Shown one piece after another: positions 16,272 to 24,841 of a stretch of 64,000 nt of DNA. Under the pieces are notes generated by a model. It did no database searches and was not told the origin of the DNA. It saw nothing but the letters and a program-made list of their open reading frames with translations. The stretch lies in the NCBI RefSeq assembly GCF_002251945.1, contig NZ_NDHW01000140.1, positions 15 to 64,014 of the forward strand, in the 5' to 3' direction. A program made the translations under genes and the position numbers. Each line of letters starts with the position of its first letter. The stretch's first letter is position 1. This DNA comes from Pseudanabaena sp. SR411. GTDB taxonomy: Bacteria > Cyanobacteriota > Cyanobacteriia > Pseudanabaenales > Pseudanabaenaceae.

Positions 16272-16370
16272 TGACAGCAATTACAGATCAAACGAACCTC
16301 AAGATATTTTTTGAAAGTGTTGCAAAGCAACACTTTCAAAAAATATCTTGGTTTGAGGGCAAAGCGCTGT
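16272..16370 (-). repeat. Dispersed repeat R1, inverted copy right of the small genes
   Basis: Read on the minus strand it matches 15181-15284 from ACAGCGCTTTG through GGTTCGTTTGAT to the AATTGC end. It contains a long perfect hairpin, AAGATATTTTTTGAAAGTG/CACTTTCAAAAAATATCTT, around a TTGCAAAGCAA centre. It lies between the second small gene and tpsB, which converge on it, so it may also stop transcription. Confidence 0.75.
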
Positions 16371-16404
16371 AAAAAAGCTTTGACTTAAGTTTTTTATGTT
16401 TAAT

Positions 16405-18114
16405 TCAGAACAAGCTATATGAGAAGGAAAAATAGATGCCATTTTCCTGCAAGGAATTACGATTTCCTTTTACTGAAATCAACGGAAATCCATAGTCAAG
16501 TCTTGCGGTAAGGCGATCGCCCATTTGCCAACGCAGTCCTAATCCTGTTCCCAATATCCAGTTATTAGCTAGATTAGAAGAATTGCTTTGATTCCATACT
16601 ACGCCGCTATCAAGAAAAGGAACAATTTGCAATAAACCTTGGATTTCTGGAACCTTTAAAACAGGCAGCTTAACCTCCAGAGATACATTCAGTCCATTAT
16701 CACCAACTAAAGCGTCTTGGCGATACCCTCGACCATTTTGAGAACCACCTAGACTAAACTTTTCTGCTGCTGGTAAAGGGCGATCGGCAAACTGTAAATT
16801 GCTACTCAAAACCAACAACGTATCCTCAGCTAGAGAGCGGATATATTGCAATTGTCCCCTCCAAGCTACAAAACGACTATCAGGGAATTTGGCATTAACC
16901 GTAGAATTGATCACGCTTCCTAAACCAAAACTAAGCTGTGATCGCAAGGCAAGCACCTCCTCGCTACTGCGTTGTGTAAAGTCTTGAAAAAATCGTAGGG
17001 TCGATAGCTTCGTCCGACCGAAATCATCTGCACCTTCCGACAGCGGAATGGCTAACTTGAGCAAGGTTGTGAAGCTTTCACTATGAGATGCTGTCAAGCC
17101 AAGTGCAAATTCTTGGGCGGGTGTTTTGATAAGTGGTTGACGGAAAGTTAGCTCGTAAGTTGTGGAGTTGGAATAAATATCAAGAATCTTGAATTCGGGA
17201 TCGATAACACTGCTGTTTGTATTACTAAAAAGAAAGCTCAGCGTCCCGTTATAGGCATTGACGGGTAATGTGTAGTTGAGATTATAGAGGTTACGACCGT
17301 CTGTATTTCCATAGGTAGCGGCAATACGATCGCCAAAGCCCAGTAAGTTAATATCGCCGACTTCAACTTGTCGCAACAGTTGCCCAACACTGGGAGGTGC
17401 AGAATTATCAAGGCTTACCCTTATGTTAAAGGAATTTGCCTCTTCAACCTTAACTGCCAAGATGTTTGTCCCCAGTTGCGAACCAGTCTTTAGTTCTGCG
17501 GAAACAAAAGTAAATAAAGGATCAAGTTGCAATAATTGCAAAGCATTAAGCAAGCGATCTCGATTTAAAGGAGTGCCTGTTGCTACTTCTAAACGAGAAC
17601 GAATATAGCTAGGGTCAAGTCGATTAGTACCTGTGATCTGAATTTCTTCTAACTTGCCTTCAACTACTTGAATAGTGACTGTGCCATTATTTGTTTCTTG
17701 GGGAGGTATAAAAGCACCTGAAGTGATATATCCATTGCGAATATATAAGTCAGCGATCGCCGCCCTTGCTTGCAATAATTCTGCAAAACTGATGGGACGA
17801 TTGGTAAAAGGTTTAACAACCGCAGTTATCTCATCTGCCGAGAACACCGTACTACCAATAACTTGGAATTCCTGCACAACGAAAGTATTGTTTGCATCGG
17901 GTATTTCCAGATTGGGCTGAGTTGGGGGACTACTTGGCTTTAATAGTTGATCAATGGGAGGTAGAAACTGTGGCGGGACTTCGGGGCTTATAGGTACAGG
18001 TGGAACTAGATCGGATGATCTAATAGGTTGGGCAAGAATAGAATCTTTTGCTGACAAATAACCAAATATAGCGATCACACCGCAAAAAACAATAGGTTTC
18101 CAATGTAACCGCAT
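16405..18114 (-). CDS. TpsB outer-membrane transporter (ShlB/FhaC/HecB family)
   Basis: About 569 residues. A signal peptide is followed by a Pro-rich linker (PPVPISPEVPPQFLPP), a POTRA domain pair (VQEFQVIGSTVFSADEI, then IQVVEGKLEEIQITGTNRL), and a C-terminal beta barrel ending in FSFSYSLF with terminal Phe. GRGYRQDALVGDNG corresponds to the conserved barrel loop (VRGY/F) motif. TpsB proteins export a partner exoprotein across the outer membrane. The partner is the divergent gene at 18514. I chose ATG at 18114, which has GGAG 12 nt upstream, over the GTG at 18132 that overlaps that GGAG. Confidence 0.9.
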   Translation of the reverse strand: MRLHWKPIVFCGVIAIFGYLSAKDSILAQPIRSSDLVPPVPISPEVPPQFLPPIDQLLKPSSPPTQPNLEIPDANNTFVVQEFQVIGSTVFSADEITAVVKPFTNRPISFAELLQARAAIADLYIRNGYITSGAFIPPQETNNGTVTIQVVEGKLEEIQITGTNRLDPSYIRSRLEVATGTPLNRDRLLNALQLLQLDPLFTFVSAELKTGSQLGTNILAVKVEEANSFNIRVSLDNSAPPSVGQLLRQVEVGDINLLGFGDRIAATYGNTDGRNLYNLNYTLPVNAYNGTLSFLFSNTNSSVIDPEFKILDIYSNSTTYELTFRQPLIKTPAQEFALGLTASHSESFTTLLKLAIPLSEGADDFGRTKLSTLRFFQDFTQRSSEEVLALRSQLSFGLGSVINSTVNAKFPDSRFVAWRGQLQYIRSLAEDTLLVLSSNLQFADRPLPAAEKFSLGGSQNGRGYRQDALVGDNGLNVSLEVKLPVLKVPEIQGLLQIVPFLDSGVVWNQSNSSNLANNWILGTGLGLRWQMGDRLTARLDYGFPLISVKGNRNSLQENGIYFSFSYSLF

Positions 18115-18513
18115 CTTACGATATATCTCCACACATACAAGTTTTGACTATGTATACAAAACTAATTGCCCAACAATATAATATAGAGATCACCACTTTG
18201 GTAAAGCGATAAAGCCTAGAAGAAAGTTAAGAGACAAAGAGTACCGTAACCTTCTTTTGTTTTTTTGATATTGTCCTAATTTAGGATTAGCCTTCACTAA
18301 GTACCTAAGCTCAATTAAATATAAAGCTCCAAAATCTGTACTGCTTACTGTGCGGGCAGCACAGATTCTTAATCCATTTTTTCATTGCACCAATATATTT
18401 GCAATAATATCATTAAAAATTAATAAATTAGTTAATTACAGTAGATTAATTTAAGTTGATATTAGGTATCAGAATAATTGTTAGCTTATACTTCTCAATA
18501 AGGATAATATAAT
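18115..18513. promoter_or_regulatory. Divergent promoter region between tpsB and tpsA
   Basis: About 400 bp of A/T-rich DNA separate the two outward-facing TPS genes and must hold both promoters. I see no reading frame, repeat of the window's families or clear operator. AAGGA lies 9 nt before the tpsA ATG. Confidence 0.5.
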
Positions 18514-21045
18514 ATGAAAATTTTGCAGCCAATTTATCTTAGGAATGCGATCGCTGCTTTTGTAAGTGTAAATGTTTCTGCTATATGTAATCCACAGCAG
18601 ACCTTTGCCCAAATTACTCCAGATGCCACATTACCAAATCCTTCAGTTGTTGTTGATACTAATCCCTTGTTCACCATCATAGGAGGGACAACAGCAAACA
18701 CCAACTTATTTCATAGTTTTAGCCAGTTTTCTTTGCCTACAGGTGCTGAAGCATTTTTCAATAATCCTCTCGCCATCCAAAATATTCTAGTTAGGGTAAC
18801 GGGAAACACGATCTCCAGTATCGATGGCTTAATTAGAGCCAACGCTCCTGCCAACTTATTTTTAATTAATCCTAATGGGATTGTTTTTGGGCAAAATGCT
18901 AGATTGAATATTGGGGGATCGTTTTTAGCAACTACCGCTAATAGTGTGCGTTTTCTAGATGGGACTGAATTTAACGCCAATGCAAGTACTCAAACTACCT
19001 CGCCTCTATTGTTAGTTAGTGCGCCAATTGGGTTGCAGTTTAACGGTGTAACTAATGGCGCAATCACGGCTCAGGGTATTGGTAATGGGTTAGACTTCCC
19101 TTTTCCTCCTTTTGTAGAGATTTTTCGTCCCGGCAATCCATCTTTAAACGTGCAGAGTGGTCGAACTTTGGCTCTGGTTGGTGGTGATGTGACTCTGCAA
19201 GGGGCAAACTTAACTGCCGATAGTGGACGCATCGAACTGGGTAGCGTTGCGGGTAGTGGGTTTGTGGCGATCGCGCAAACGGCTAATGGATGGCTATTAA
19301 ATTATGATAATGCACCTAATCTTGGCAATATTCGACTAGAGCAAGCATCTTTAGCCGATACGAGTGGAAACAATGGCGGTGGAAATATTCAGGTACAAGG
19401 CAAACAAGTAACCCTTAATGATGGTTCAGCACTTCTATCCTCTTCTTTAGGAAATGGCAATGGGAGTGAAATATTTGTCCGCGCTACAGATATCTTTGCG
19501 ATCAGGGGCGAATCTAATGTTCTATTTCCTTTCCCTAGTGGTGTCTTTACAGACACAAAATCTCTGTCTACAGGGAATGGTAGTAATATTAAGATCGACA
19601 CAAAAAGATTAGAAGTTACAGGCGGAGGGGAAATTTCTGCTGGTACATTGGGTTCAGGAAATGCTGGCGATATAAAAATCAATGCTAGTGAAATTCTCTT
19701 AACTGGTATATCTAATTCAGGTTTTTATCCAAGTGGGATATTTTCTCAAGTTCTCAATACAAATGTGAGAGGGAACAGTGGCAAAATTATTATTAATACC
19801 GATAATCTACAAGTCTTGAATGGTGCAAGACTCACAACTGGTACTTTTGGAATTGGTAATGCAGGCAATATTGACATAACAGCGAAAAATATCAGCCTGA
19901 TTGGTACACCGCTTTCCCCAACAGGAATTACGACTGCAGCAGAGCAAGGCACAGGCAATGGCGGTATATTGACAATTACATCAGATAACCTGTCAATTAA
20001 TAACGGAGCGCAAATTTCTGTTGGTACGTCCAGCCGTGGCAATGCGGGTAACTTATTGGTAAATGCCAAGTTAATCGATATTGCTGGACAGGTTGAACGT
20101 GGGCGCAGTGGTTTATTTGCCAATGCCGTTTTTAGTACGGGAAATGGTGGCGATATTGTCGTTAATAGCGATCAATTGATCGTGCGCAATGGTGGCATTA
20201 TTAGTGCGAGCAACTTTCGCAGTAACAGTACCACCTTCCCCGGTAGTGGCTCGGTGGGTAACATTACTATTAATTCGCCATCAATCCTGCTGAATAGCGG
20301 ACGGATAAATATTGATTCGTTAAGCGGCACTCGCGGCAATATTAACCTAAATTCAACATTAATAGTTTTACGAAATGCGAGTGGGATCTCCACCAATGCC
20401 TTAGGTAATGCGACAGGTGGCAACATTAGGATTAATACCGACTTTCTAGTAGCAGTTCCCTTAGAAAATAGCGATATTACTGCTAATTCTTTCAATAGCT
20501 TTGGTGGACAAGTCATTATCACAGCTAAAGGCGTGATTGGTTTTCAAACGTTGAATCGTTTAACTCCCTTCAGCGACATTACGGCAACCTCGGCTTTAGG
20601 TACACAATTTAATGGACTTGTGGAAATTCGCTCTCCCGATAACGATCTCAGCCGAGGTTTAGTCAAGCTTCCTGATAATTTAACCGATGGTAACAAACAA
20701 ATTGTGGCGGCTTGCGATCGCTTTCGGGGCAATGAACTCATCGTCACTGGGCGTGGTGGCGTTCCATCTGACGCAACTCAAACAATTTCCAGTCAAGCAA
20801 TTTGGCGAGATCTACGGTTGTCTGAGATTCCATCAACTCCAGCAAATATCACGGCTCAAAGCGAGACAAACAATATCACAACTCAGCCATCTACACCCAT
20901 CGAAATCCAACCACTTCCCCAAATAGAAGCCCAAGGATGGGAAAAAGATGATCAGGGGAGATTAAAGCTGTTAGCCTATGCAGCATCGCCTTCAGTTCCA
21001 GTTTGGAGACTCCCAGTCATTTGTCCAGCGAATCCAACCAAATAG
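18514..21045 (+). CDS. TpsA-type exoprotein (filamentous haemagglutinin N-terminal domain)
   Basis: 843 residues. The signal peptide (about 1-33, ending TFAQ) precedes the TPS secretion domain, with SFSQFSLPTGAEAFFNNP, ILVRVTGNTISSIDGLI and LINPNGIVFGQNARLNIGGSF. A long beta-helix follows, made of repeating Asn/Gly-rich rungs (GNGGDIVVNSDQL, GNAGNIDITAKNI and similar). The C-terminal part has IVAACDRFRGNELIVTGRGG, common at the end of cyanobacterial TpsA proteins, then a Gln/Pro/Thr linker. It would be exported by the neighbouring TpsB and displayed or released as a fibre. AAGGA lies 9 nt before the ATG. The CHAT gene starts 14 bp downstream. Confidence 0.9.
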   Translation: MKILQPIYLRNAIAAFVSVNVSAICNPQQTFAQITPDATLPNPSVVVDTNPLFTIIGGTTANTNLFHSFSQFSLPTGAEAFFNNPLAIQNILVRVTGNTISSIDGLIRANAPANLFLINPNGIVFGQNARLNIGGSFLATTANSVRFLDGTEFNANASTQTTSPLLLVSAPIGLQFNGVTNGAITAQGIGNGLDFPFPPFVEIFRPGNPSLNVQSGRTLALVGGDVTLQGANLTADSGRIELGSVAGSGFVAIAQTANGWLLNYDNAPNLGNIRLEQASLADTSGNNGGGNIQVQGKQVTLNDGSALLSSSLGNGNGSEIFVRATDIFAIRGESNVLFPFPSGVFTDTKSLSTGNGSNIKIDTKRLEVTGGGEISAGTLGSGNAGDIKINASEILLTGISNSGFYPSGIFSQVLNTNVRGNSGKIIINTDNLQVLNGARLTTGTFGIGNAGNIDITAKNISLIGTPLSPTGITTAAEQGTGNGGILTITSDNLSINNGAQISVGTSSRGNAGNLLVNAKLIDIAGQVERGRSGLFANAVFSTGNGGDIVVNSDQLIVRNGGIISASNFRSNSTTFPGSGSVGNITINSPSILLNSGRINIDSLSGTRGNINLNSTLIVLRNASGISTNALGNATGGNIRINTDFLVAVPLENSDITANSFNSFGGQVIITAKGVIGFQTLNRLTPFSDITATSALGTQFNGLVEIRSPDNDLSRGLVKLPDNLTDGNKQIVAACDRFRGNELIVTGRGGVPSDATQTISSQAIWRDLRLSEIPSTPANITAQSETNNITTQPSTPIEIQPLPQIEAQGWEKDDQGRLKLLAYAASPSVPVWRLPVICPANPTK

Positions 21046-21059
21046 ATAGGGAGAAAAAC

Positions 21060-23714
21060 ATGAAATTTGCGATCTCTAAGGCTCAAAAGTTCTGGCAAAT
21101 ATTCGGACAAAAAATACTGGGTAAAAAAAATCTTGTTTTCTGTTTAATGCTGGCGATCGCCACTTATTGCTCAATAGCAATCATTCAACCTGCGATCGCT
21201 ACAAATAACCAGAATGTAGCAAAGCAGAATATCCCATCACTATTGTCCCAGTCCCATCAGACTTCATTGCTAGAGCAAGGCATTCGGCTCTATGAACAGG
21301 GAAACCTTGCTGAAGCTGTGACAACTTGGCAACAAGCCTTAATCACCTACCGAAATGATCAAAGCTCAGGATCTAACAAATTAAGCGCTCAGCTAAATGA
21401 GGCACTATGTCTAAATTATCTCTCAATGGCTTATCAAGAATTGGGAGAATGGAAACAAGCACAAACTACCATTAATCGGAGTACAGCCCTACTCGATCAA
21501 CAGTTGACCAGTAAAGAAGGCATGGCGATCGCGGCAAGAATTAGCAATACGCAAGGCAGTCTCCAACTTGCGATGGGAAATCCTCAATCCGCTCTTGACA
21601 GTTGGAAAATAGCTGCGGAAAAATACAATCAACTTGATGACGAAATTGGGTTACTAGGTAGTCAAACTAATCAAGCACAAGCACTACAAGCATTAGGTTT
21701 ATTTCGCCTAGCTAGTGAACAATTAGAAGCGATCGAATTGCATCTCCAAAAGCAGCCAGACTCAATCCTTAAATCTGTAGCGCTACATAGCTTGGGAACA
21801 ACCTTGCAGACCCTTGGCGATCTTGCCAAATCTCAGAAAATTCTCGAACAAAGCTTGGCGATCGCTCAACAATTAAACAATCCTGCCGAGAGTAGTGCCA
21901 CACTGATCAGCATCGGCAATAACTTTAGATTTATCAAAGATATAGATGGCGCGCTGCAAAAATATGAGGAAGCAGCAAAACTTTCTCCCGTTAGCATCAT
22001 TCGTTTAGAAGCGCAGGCTTTAATTCTAAGTTTACTGGTCGAAAGCGATCGCCTTCAAGAAGTGAAATCTCTATGGCAACAGATCGAACCTGACCTTGCG
22101 AAGCTGCAACCGAGTCGTCGCAGCGTTTATCTGATGGTTAATCTGAGCGAAAGTTTGACTAAGATTCGAGATGCTAAGGATCGTCCCATTACGACATCGA
22201 AGATTGCCGATCTATTAACTGTAGCATTGCGGCAATCTCAAGCAATCCAAGACCGCAGAGCTGAGTCCTTTGCACTTGGTGCGCTAGGTGGACTTTATGA
22301 ACAAAATCAACAACTTACGGAGGCGTATCAACTTGCCCAACGGGCGCTTGTACTAGCTCAATCAACAAATGCCGATGATTTGCTCTATCGTTGGCAGTGG
22401 CTCTCAGGCAAAATATTAAATCAACAGGGCAAATCCGATCTCGCGATCGCTGCCTATCGTCAAGCTGTAAAGAATATCCAAGCCCTACGTCTAGAGCTTG
22501 CAGCCACATCACCAGAAGTGCAGTTTGCTTTTCGCGATCGCATTGAGCCTATCTATCGTGAACTCGTGTCCTTACTATTAAGGAGCGAAAATCCCTCTCA
22601 AGAAAACCTCATCCAAGCACGGCTCACCTTAGAGTCACTGCAAATCGTAGAACTAGAAAATTATTTTCGAGCAGCTTGCCTAAATATTCAACCTCAACAG
22701 ATCGATGCGATCGACTCCAATTCAGCAGTACTCTACTCAGCAGTCTTAAAGGATCATCTAGCAGTGATCCTTTCATTGCCTAAGGCTCCTCTGCAATACT
22801 ATTCAACGAATATATCGCAGACCGAATTAGAAGAGAGTGCAGATCAATTCCTCCAATCTCTGAATCCCGCCTTTTCTGAACGCATTCGCTTAAAAATTTC
22901 ACAAAAACTGTACGACTTGATCATCCGTCCTACAGAGCCCGCACTCATCGAAAGACAAATCAAAAATTTGGTATTTGTTTTAGATAGCTCATTGCGAAAT
23001 CTGCCGATGGCAGCTCTGCATGATGGCAAACAATATGTAATCGAGAAATATAGTTTAGCTTTAACCCCAGGACTACAGATACTGGGCGCAAAGTCTCTCG
23101 ATCGCAGCCAACTGAAAGTTTGGTTAGGTGGCTTATCAGAAGCTCGGCAAGGTTTTACTGAGCTAAAGGGTGTCAAGTTTGAAGCCGCCCAAATCGCTAG
23201 CCAAATTCCCACTAATTTAGAGCTAAATAGTAACTTCACTAAATTAAACCTTCAAAAAGGGCTTGCAGAGCAAGACACAGCTATAGTTCATCTCGCAACC
23301 CACGGACAATTTAGCTCCGATCCAGAATCTACATTCATTCTGACTTGGGACGATCGCATCACCATCCCCGATTTCTATAAGTTTTTGCGCGATCGCACTG
23401 ACAATCGCAGCAATCCCCTAGAACTACTCGTTCTCAGCGCCTGTAAAACCGCCGAAGGCGATGCAAAGGCTTCATTAGGACTTGCTGGTATTGCTTTGCG
23501 ATCAGGAGCGCGTAGCACCATGGGCAGTCTATGGGCAGTCAATGACGCATCAACTAGTAAGCTAATGTCAAACTTTTATGACATCCTCATCAAACAACCT
23601 ACTATCTCTAAAGCTGAAGCCTTACAACAATCTCAACTTTCAGTACTTAAAGATCCACAATATCGACATCCCTACTATTGGGCTGCTTTTGTATTAGTAG
23701 GTAGCTGGCTTTAA
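21060..23714 (+). CDS. TPR-CHAT caspase-like protease, membrane-anchored or secreted
   Basis: 884 residues from ATG at 21060, which has GGGAG just upstream and lies 14 bp after tpsA; an upstream in-frame ATG lies inside tpsA. The N-terminus has one hydrophobic segment (KKNLVFCLMLAIATYCSIAI), a signal or anchor. About ten TPR-like helical repeats follow (EQGIRLYEQGNLAEAVTTWQ, then LNYLSMAYQELGEWKQA, and so on). The C-terminal CHAT domain has the likely dyad His748 (HLATHGQF) and Cys795 (LSACKTAEG), with GIALRSGARSTMGSLWAVND. CHAT proteins are caspase-like peptidases, often activated through their TPRs. Its substrate is unknown; the adjacent TpsA and the small secreted proteins are candidates by proximity. 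Confidence 0.9.
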   Translation: MKFAISKAQKFWQIFGQKILGKKNLVFCLMLAIATYCSIAIIQPAIATNNQNVAKQNIPSLLSQSHQTSLLEQGIRLYEQGNLAEAVTTWQQALITYRNDQSSGSNKLSAQLNEALCLNYLSMAYQELGEWKQAQTTINRSTALLDQQLTSKEGMAIAARISNTQGSLQLAMGNPQSALDSWKIAAEKYNQLDDEIGLLGSQTNQAQALQALGLFRLASEQLEAIELHLQKQPDSILKSVALHSLGTTLQTLGDLAKSQKILEQSLAIAQQLNNPAESSATLISIGNNFRFIKDIDGALQKYEEAAKLSPVSIIRLEAQALILSLLVESDRLQEVKSLWQQIEPDLAKLQPSRRSVYLMVNLSESLTKIRDAKDRPITTSKIADLLTVALRQSQAIQDRRAESFALGALGGLYEQNQQLTEAYQLAQRALVLAQSTNADDLLYRWQWLSGKILNQQGKSDLAIAAYRQAVKNIQALRLELAATSPEVQFAFRDRIEPIYRELVSLLLRSENPSQENLIQARLTLESLQIVELENYFRAACLNIQPQQIDAIDSNSAVLYSAVLKDHLAVILSLPKAPLQYYSTNISQTELEESADQFLQSLNPAFSERIRLKISQKLYDLIIRPTEPALIERQIKNLVFVLDSSLRNLPMAALHDGKQYVIEKYSLALTPGLQILGAKSLDRSQLKVWLGGLSEARQGFTELKGVKFEAAQIASQIPTNLELNSNFTKLNLQKGLAEQDTAIVHLATHGQFSSDPESTFILTWDDRITIPDFYKFLRDRTDNRSNPLELLVLSACKTAEGDAKASLGLAGIALRSGARSTMGSLWAVNDASTSKLMSNFYDILIKQPTISKAEALQQSQLSVLKDPQYRHPYYWAAFVLVGSWL

Positions 23715-24118
23715 ATTCCATCACTTAGCCGATAAAATAGCCAATCAAAGATTGTGATCTAGGTCATTTAACGGCTTTTATTTTAGTAGATAGTTGGCTT
23801 TCCATTTGACCACTTGTCTTGTAAAAAGCAGTAATCTAAAAACAGCATGCAATTAGGGTGGGAATTGGCTCAAGGGGCTGATATCTTTAGAAGTTATAAA
23901 TACATATATATCTTTTGTATAACTTTTGAATATAGATAAATCATAATTACTAGATTATGATTTATCTTAGTTATTGTATCTAATACTACCTTTACTAGTA
24001 CTTACTAGTACTAGTAAGCGGAGACAAAAATCAATATTTTTGTTGGTTTTTATCTTTTGCGATTCTTTTGCGATTGAGTATTAGTAAGAAATATTTTCTC
24101 CCAATTGAGGATATAAAG
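23715..24118. promoter_or_regulatory. Spacer with two palindromes upstream of the DUF928 gene
   Basis: About 400 bp without a gene. At 23935-23966, GATAAATCATAAT and its complement form a 13-bp stem around TACTAG. At 24001-24018 there is an exact 18-bp palindrome, CTTACTAGTACTAGTAAG, preceded by a partial direct copy (CTTTACTAGTA). No T run follows the first, so both are more likely operators than terminators. A TATAACTTTT motif near 23919 matches the half-site seen at 14113 and 15285. Confidence 0.45.
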
Positions 24119-24841
24119 ATGTACTCAAATTTGTCTATGATGCCCAAGATTTGCCTTTCGACATTAACAGCTATTTTACTGCCATTAGCCTTTACACCTG
24201 AGATGATGATGGCGCAAACAATTAATTTTAAGCCCCCCAGCGGTGGAGCACCTAAAACTACAACTGGAGCAGCCACTCGCGACCAAAGCTGTTTGATCGA
24301 CTCTTCTCAACCCAATAAGAAAACATTGCCAATCTTGCCACAGTCAAACTATGGTTTAACAATCTCTAGCCGCCCTGAATTTCTGATATTTAAGACCAAA
24401 AGTACAGCTAAACAGATATTTTTGAGCCTTGAAAGTGAAGATGAAGAACAGGTTTACCAAACTTTTTTACCTTTATCATCAGATGTTGGATTTGTTAAGA
24501 TTAATTTCCCCAGTCAAGCTCCAGATCTGGTTGTGAATAAGAAATACAAATGGACAATGACCTTCATCTGCGGGAAAGCGCTCCGACCAGACAGCCCTGC
24601 GATCGCGGGTTGGATTCAACGCACAGCCCAATCACAAGCGCTCACCACTAAGCTGCGCGCAGCATCACCAGTTGATCGTGTAGTTATATATGGTGAAAAT
24701 GGCATTTGGTATGACATGATCAGTGAACTCTATCGATTGCAAAAGCAAACCCCTACCAATCCAACACTTTCTAAAGCTTGGGAAAAGTTGCTCAAAGATC
24801 ATGTCGTTCAATCATCTGAATCCGTTACGATTTTTAAATAA
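24119..24841 (+). CDS. DUF928 domain secreted protein
   Basis: About 240 residues. The signal peptide (ICLSTLTAILLPLAFTPEMMMA) is followed by the DUF928 hallmark FKPPSGGAPKTTTGAATRDQSC and, later, KKYKWTMTFICGKALRPDSP and AIAGWIQR. DUF928 proteins occur in cyanobacteria next to CHAT and CHASE2 proteins; their function is unknown. The ATG at 24119 has GAGG 8 nt upstream, so I prefer it over an upstream ATG. Two conserved cysteines may form a disulfide in the periplasm. Its 3' end overlaps the next gene by about 40 bp. Confidence 0.85.
   Translation: MYSNLSMMPKICLSTLTAILLPLAFTPEMMMAQTINFKPPSGGAPKTTTGAATRDQSCLIDSSQPNKKTLPILPQSNYGLTISSRPEFLIFKTKSTAKQIFLSLESEDEEQVYQTFLPLSSDVGFVKINFPSQAPDLVVNKKYKWTMTFICGKALRPDSPAIAGWIQRTAQSQALTTKLRAASPVDRVVIYGENGIWYDMISELYRLQKQTPTNPTLSKAWEKLLKDHVVQSSESVTIFK

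Noticed and set aside
16272-16370. Reading the hairpin between the small gene and tpsB only as a terminator
   Set aside because: Its full length matches other R1 copies, so it is primarily a dispersed repeat, though it may terminate transcription.
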